From positions 124,001 through 188,000 of the forward strand of contig NZ_JAAVUY010000015.1 in the NCBI RefSeq assembly GCF_018449695.1: 64,000 nucleotides of DNA, in the 5' to 3' direction. The notes under the pieces are model-generated. The model had not been told where the DNA came from, made no database searches, and saw only the letters and a list, made by a program, of their open reading frames with translations. This stretch comes from Bradyrhizobium sp. dw_411 (lineage in GTDB: Bacteria; Pseudomonadota; Alphaproteobacteria; Rhizobiales; Xanthobacteraceae). Below are positions 63,225 to 64,000 of the stretch, one piece after another. The translations under genes and the position numbers were made by a program. Position 1 is the stretch's first letter, and each line of letters starts with the position of its first letter.

Positions 63225-64000
63225 TCAGCCCGCCAGCCCGTCGCGGTTGTAGATATCGTCGCGGAACTGGACCACGCCGTCGGGGGTCGCCCACGCCGTG
63301 ACGTAGACCCAATACAGCGGCAACGCCTTGGCGACCTTGGCGTCCTTGCGCTCGCCCGACTTGATGACCTCGTCGATCTCGGCCTTCGACCAGCCGGGAC
63401 TATCGGCCAAAATCCAGTAGACCAGTTCGCGGACATTCTGCACACGCATGCAGCCCGAGGACGCAAAGCGGAAATCCTCGCCGAACAGCCCCTTTGAGGG
63501 CGTGTCGTGCATATAGACGCCATCAGGACTGAGGAAATTGATCTTCATTGAGCCCAACGAATTGAAATCACCGGCGTCCTGCTTGAACTTGTAATTCACG
63601 GCCTCGGCCGAATACCAGTCGATTTGCGACGGCGGCAGCTCGTTGTTCTTGGGATCGAAGATGCGGATGTGATTCCGGGTGAGATAATCCGGCTCGGCCT
63701 GCATCTTCGGAATCAGATCCTTGCGGATGATCGACACCGGCACGGTCCAGAACGGATTGAAGTTGATCTGCACGATCTTGCTGCGCACATCCGGCGACGG
63801 GCGGTCCGGCTTGCCGGCGACCGCTGTGTGGCGCGTCACCGCGACGCCGTTCTCGATCGCCTCGATTTGCGCCGCCGGAATATTGGCGACCACGATGCGG
63901 TTACCGAGATTGCCGCTCAGGCTTTTCAGCCTGACCGCATTGGTCCGAAGCTGCGCCAGCCGCCTGTCGGCCGGGACGTTGAGCGCGCGCAGCGTCGCGT
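63225..64000 (-). CDS. L,D-transpeptidase (YkuD, LdtD/YcbB-like), partial
   Basis: Crosslinks peptidoglycan between meso-diaminopimelate residues. The visible C-terminal part, about 258 codons, contains YMHDTPSKGLFGEDFRFASSGCMRV, the YkuD catalytic block with His and the nucleophile Cys in SSGCMRV. Upstream of this, SIIRKDLIPKMQAEP and the run LRALNVPADRRLAQL resemble LdtD-type proteins, which also carry an N-terminal signal and peptidoglycan-binding domain. The frame is open to the right edge, so the N-terminus is outside the window; an in-frame GTG at 63893 is not the true start. Confidence 0.9.
   Translation of the reverse strand, partial: ATLRALNVPADRRLAQLRTNAVRLKSLSGNLGNRIVVANIPAAQIEAIENGVAVTRHTAVAGKPDRPSPDVRSKIVQINFNPFWTVPVSIIRKDLIPKMQAEPDYLTRNHIRIFDPKNNELPPSQIDWYSAEAVNYKFKQDAGDFNSLGSMKINFLSPDGVYMHDTPSKGLFGEDFRFASSGCMRVQNVRELVYWILADSPGWSKAEIDEVIKSGERKDAKVAKALPLYWVYVTAWATPDGVVQFRDDIYNRDGLAG

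Overview
The window reads as a chromosomal segment of a GC-rich alphaproteobacterium, most likely Bradyrhizobium or a close relative in the Nitrobacteraceae (Rhodopseudomonas, Afipia). This rests on gene content and order: tig-clpP-clpX-lon, glnB-glnA, a DUF2842 gene divergent from ctaA, a CBP3-like cytochrome bc1 chaperone beside a BamE lipoprotein, an HWE/HisKA_2-type kinase, and palindrome-rich intergenic repeats of the kind common in these genomes. No database search was possible, so the genus is an inference. No rRNA operon, insertion sequence, prophage or CRISPR array is visible.

Layout. 1-7.1 kb: tRNA-Val (cut by the left edge), the protein quality-control block lon, clpX, clpP, tig, and tRNA-Leu. 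7.3-10.2 kb: a Tat-exported multicopper-oxidase-like protein that lacks its copper ligands, and the NAD(P)HX repair enzyme. 10.2-12.5 kb: glnB-glnA with a good sigma-54 promoter. 12.5-21.3 kb: mixed metabolism and signalling: a ferric-type substrate-binding protein, a fumarylacetoacetate-hydrolase/ketopantoate-reductase fusion, a receiver-kinase hybrid, a peptidase C26 amidotransferase, an AI-2E family transporter and a diguanylate cyclase. 21.4-28.2 kb: rplM-rpsI, a thioesterase, an enoyl-CoA hydratase, a palindromic repeat, a CoA-binding protein, metY and ctaA. 28.2-37.9 kb: an envelope polysaccharide locus with the enzyme set of a Wzx/Wzy-type holdfast or unipolar adhesin: deacetylase-like protein, GNAT enzyme, Wzc-like and Wza-like proteins, one glycosyltransferase, an initiating phosphotransferase and a polymerase. 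37.9-43.9 kb: assorted enzymes and a class III adenylate cyclase with TPRs. 44.0-46.8 kb: a large fusion protein whose N-terminus resembles heme-thiolate peroxidases, followed by a membrane helix and a RoxA-like di-heme cytochrome. 46.8-49.1 kb: small secreted or membrane proteins of unknown function. 49.4-57.1 kb: tRNA-Pro, MerR-ihfA, plsX-fabH, DUF177, the bc1 chaperone, bamE and hppA. 57.3-64.0 kb: thiL, nusB, ribH, (repeat), ribE, ribD, nrdR, glyA and an L,D-transpeptidase cut by the right edge.

How the genes work together. The first and last thirds are housekeeping: proteolysis and folding, ammonium assimilation, phospholipid and fatty-acid initiation, riboflavin synthesis with deoxyribonucleotide control, and one-carbon metabolism. 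Two adjacent systems suggest surface life and c-di-GMP signalling (20-21 kb and 28-38 kb), but their functional link is inference. Several proteins keep a recognisable fold while losing the catalytic residues: the copper-less oxidase, the zinc-less NodB-like deacetylase and the Walker-less Wzc-type ATPase domain. The most unusual architecture is the peroxidase-like/di-heme fusion at 44-46.8 kb.
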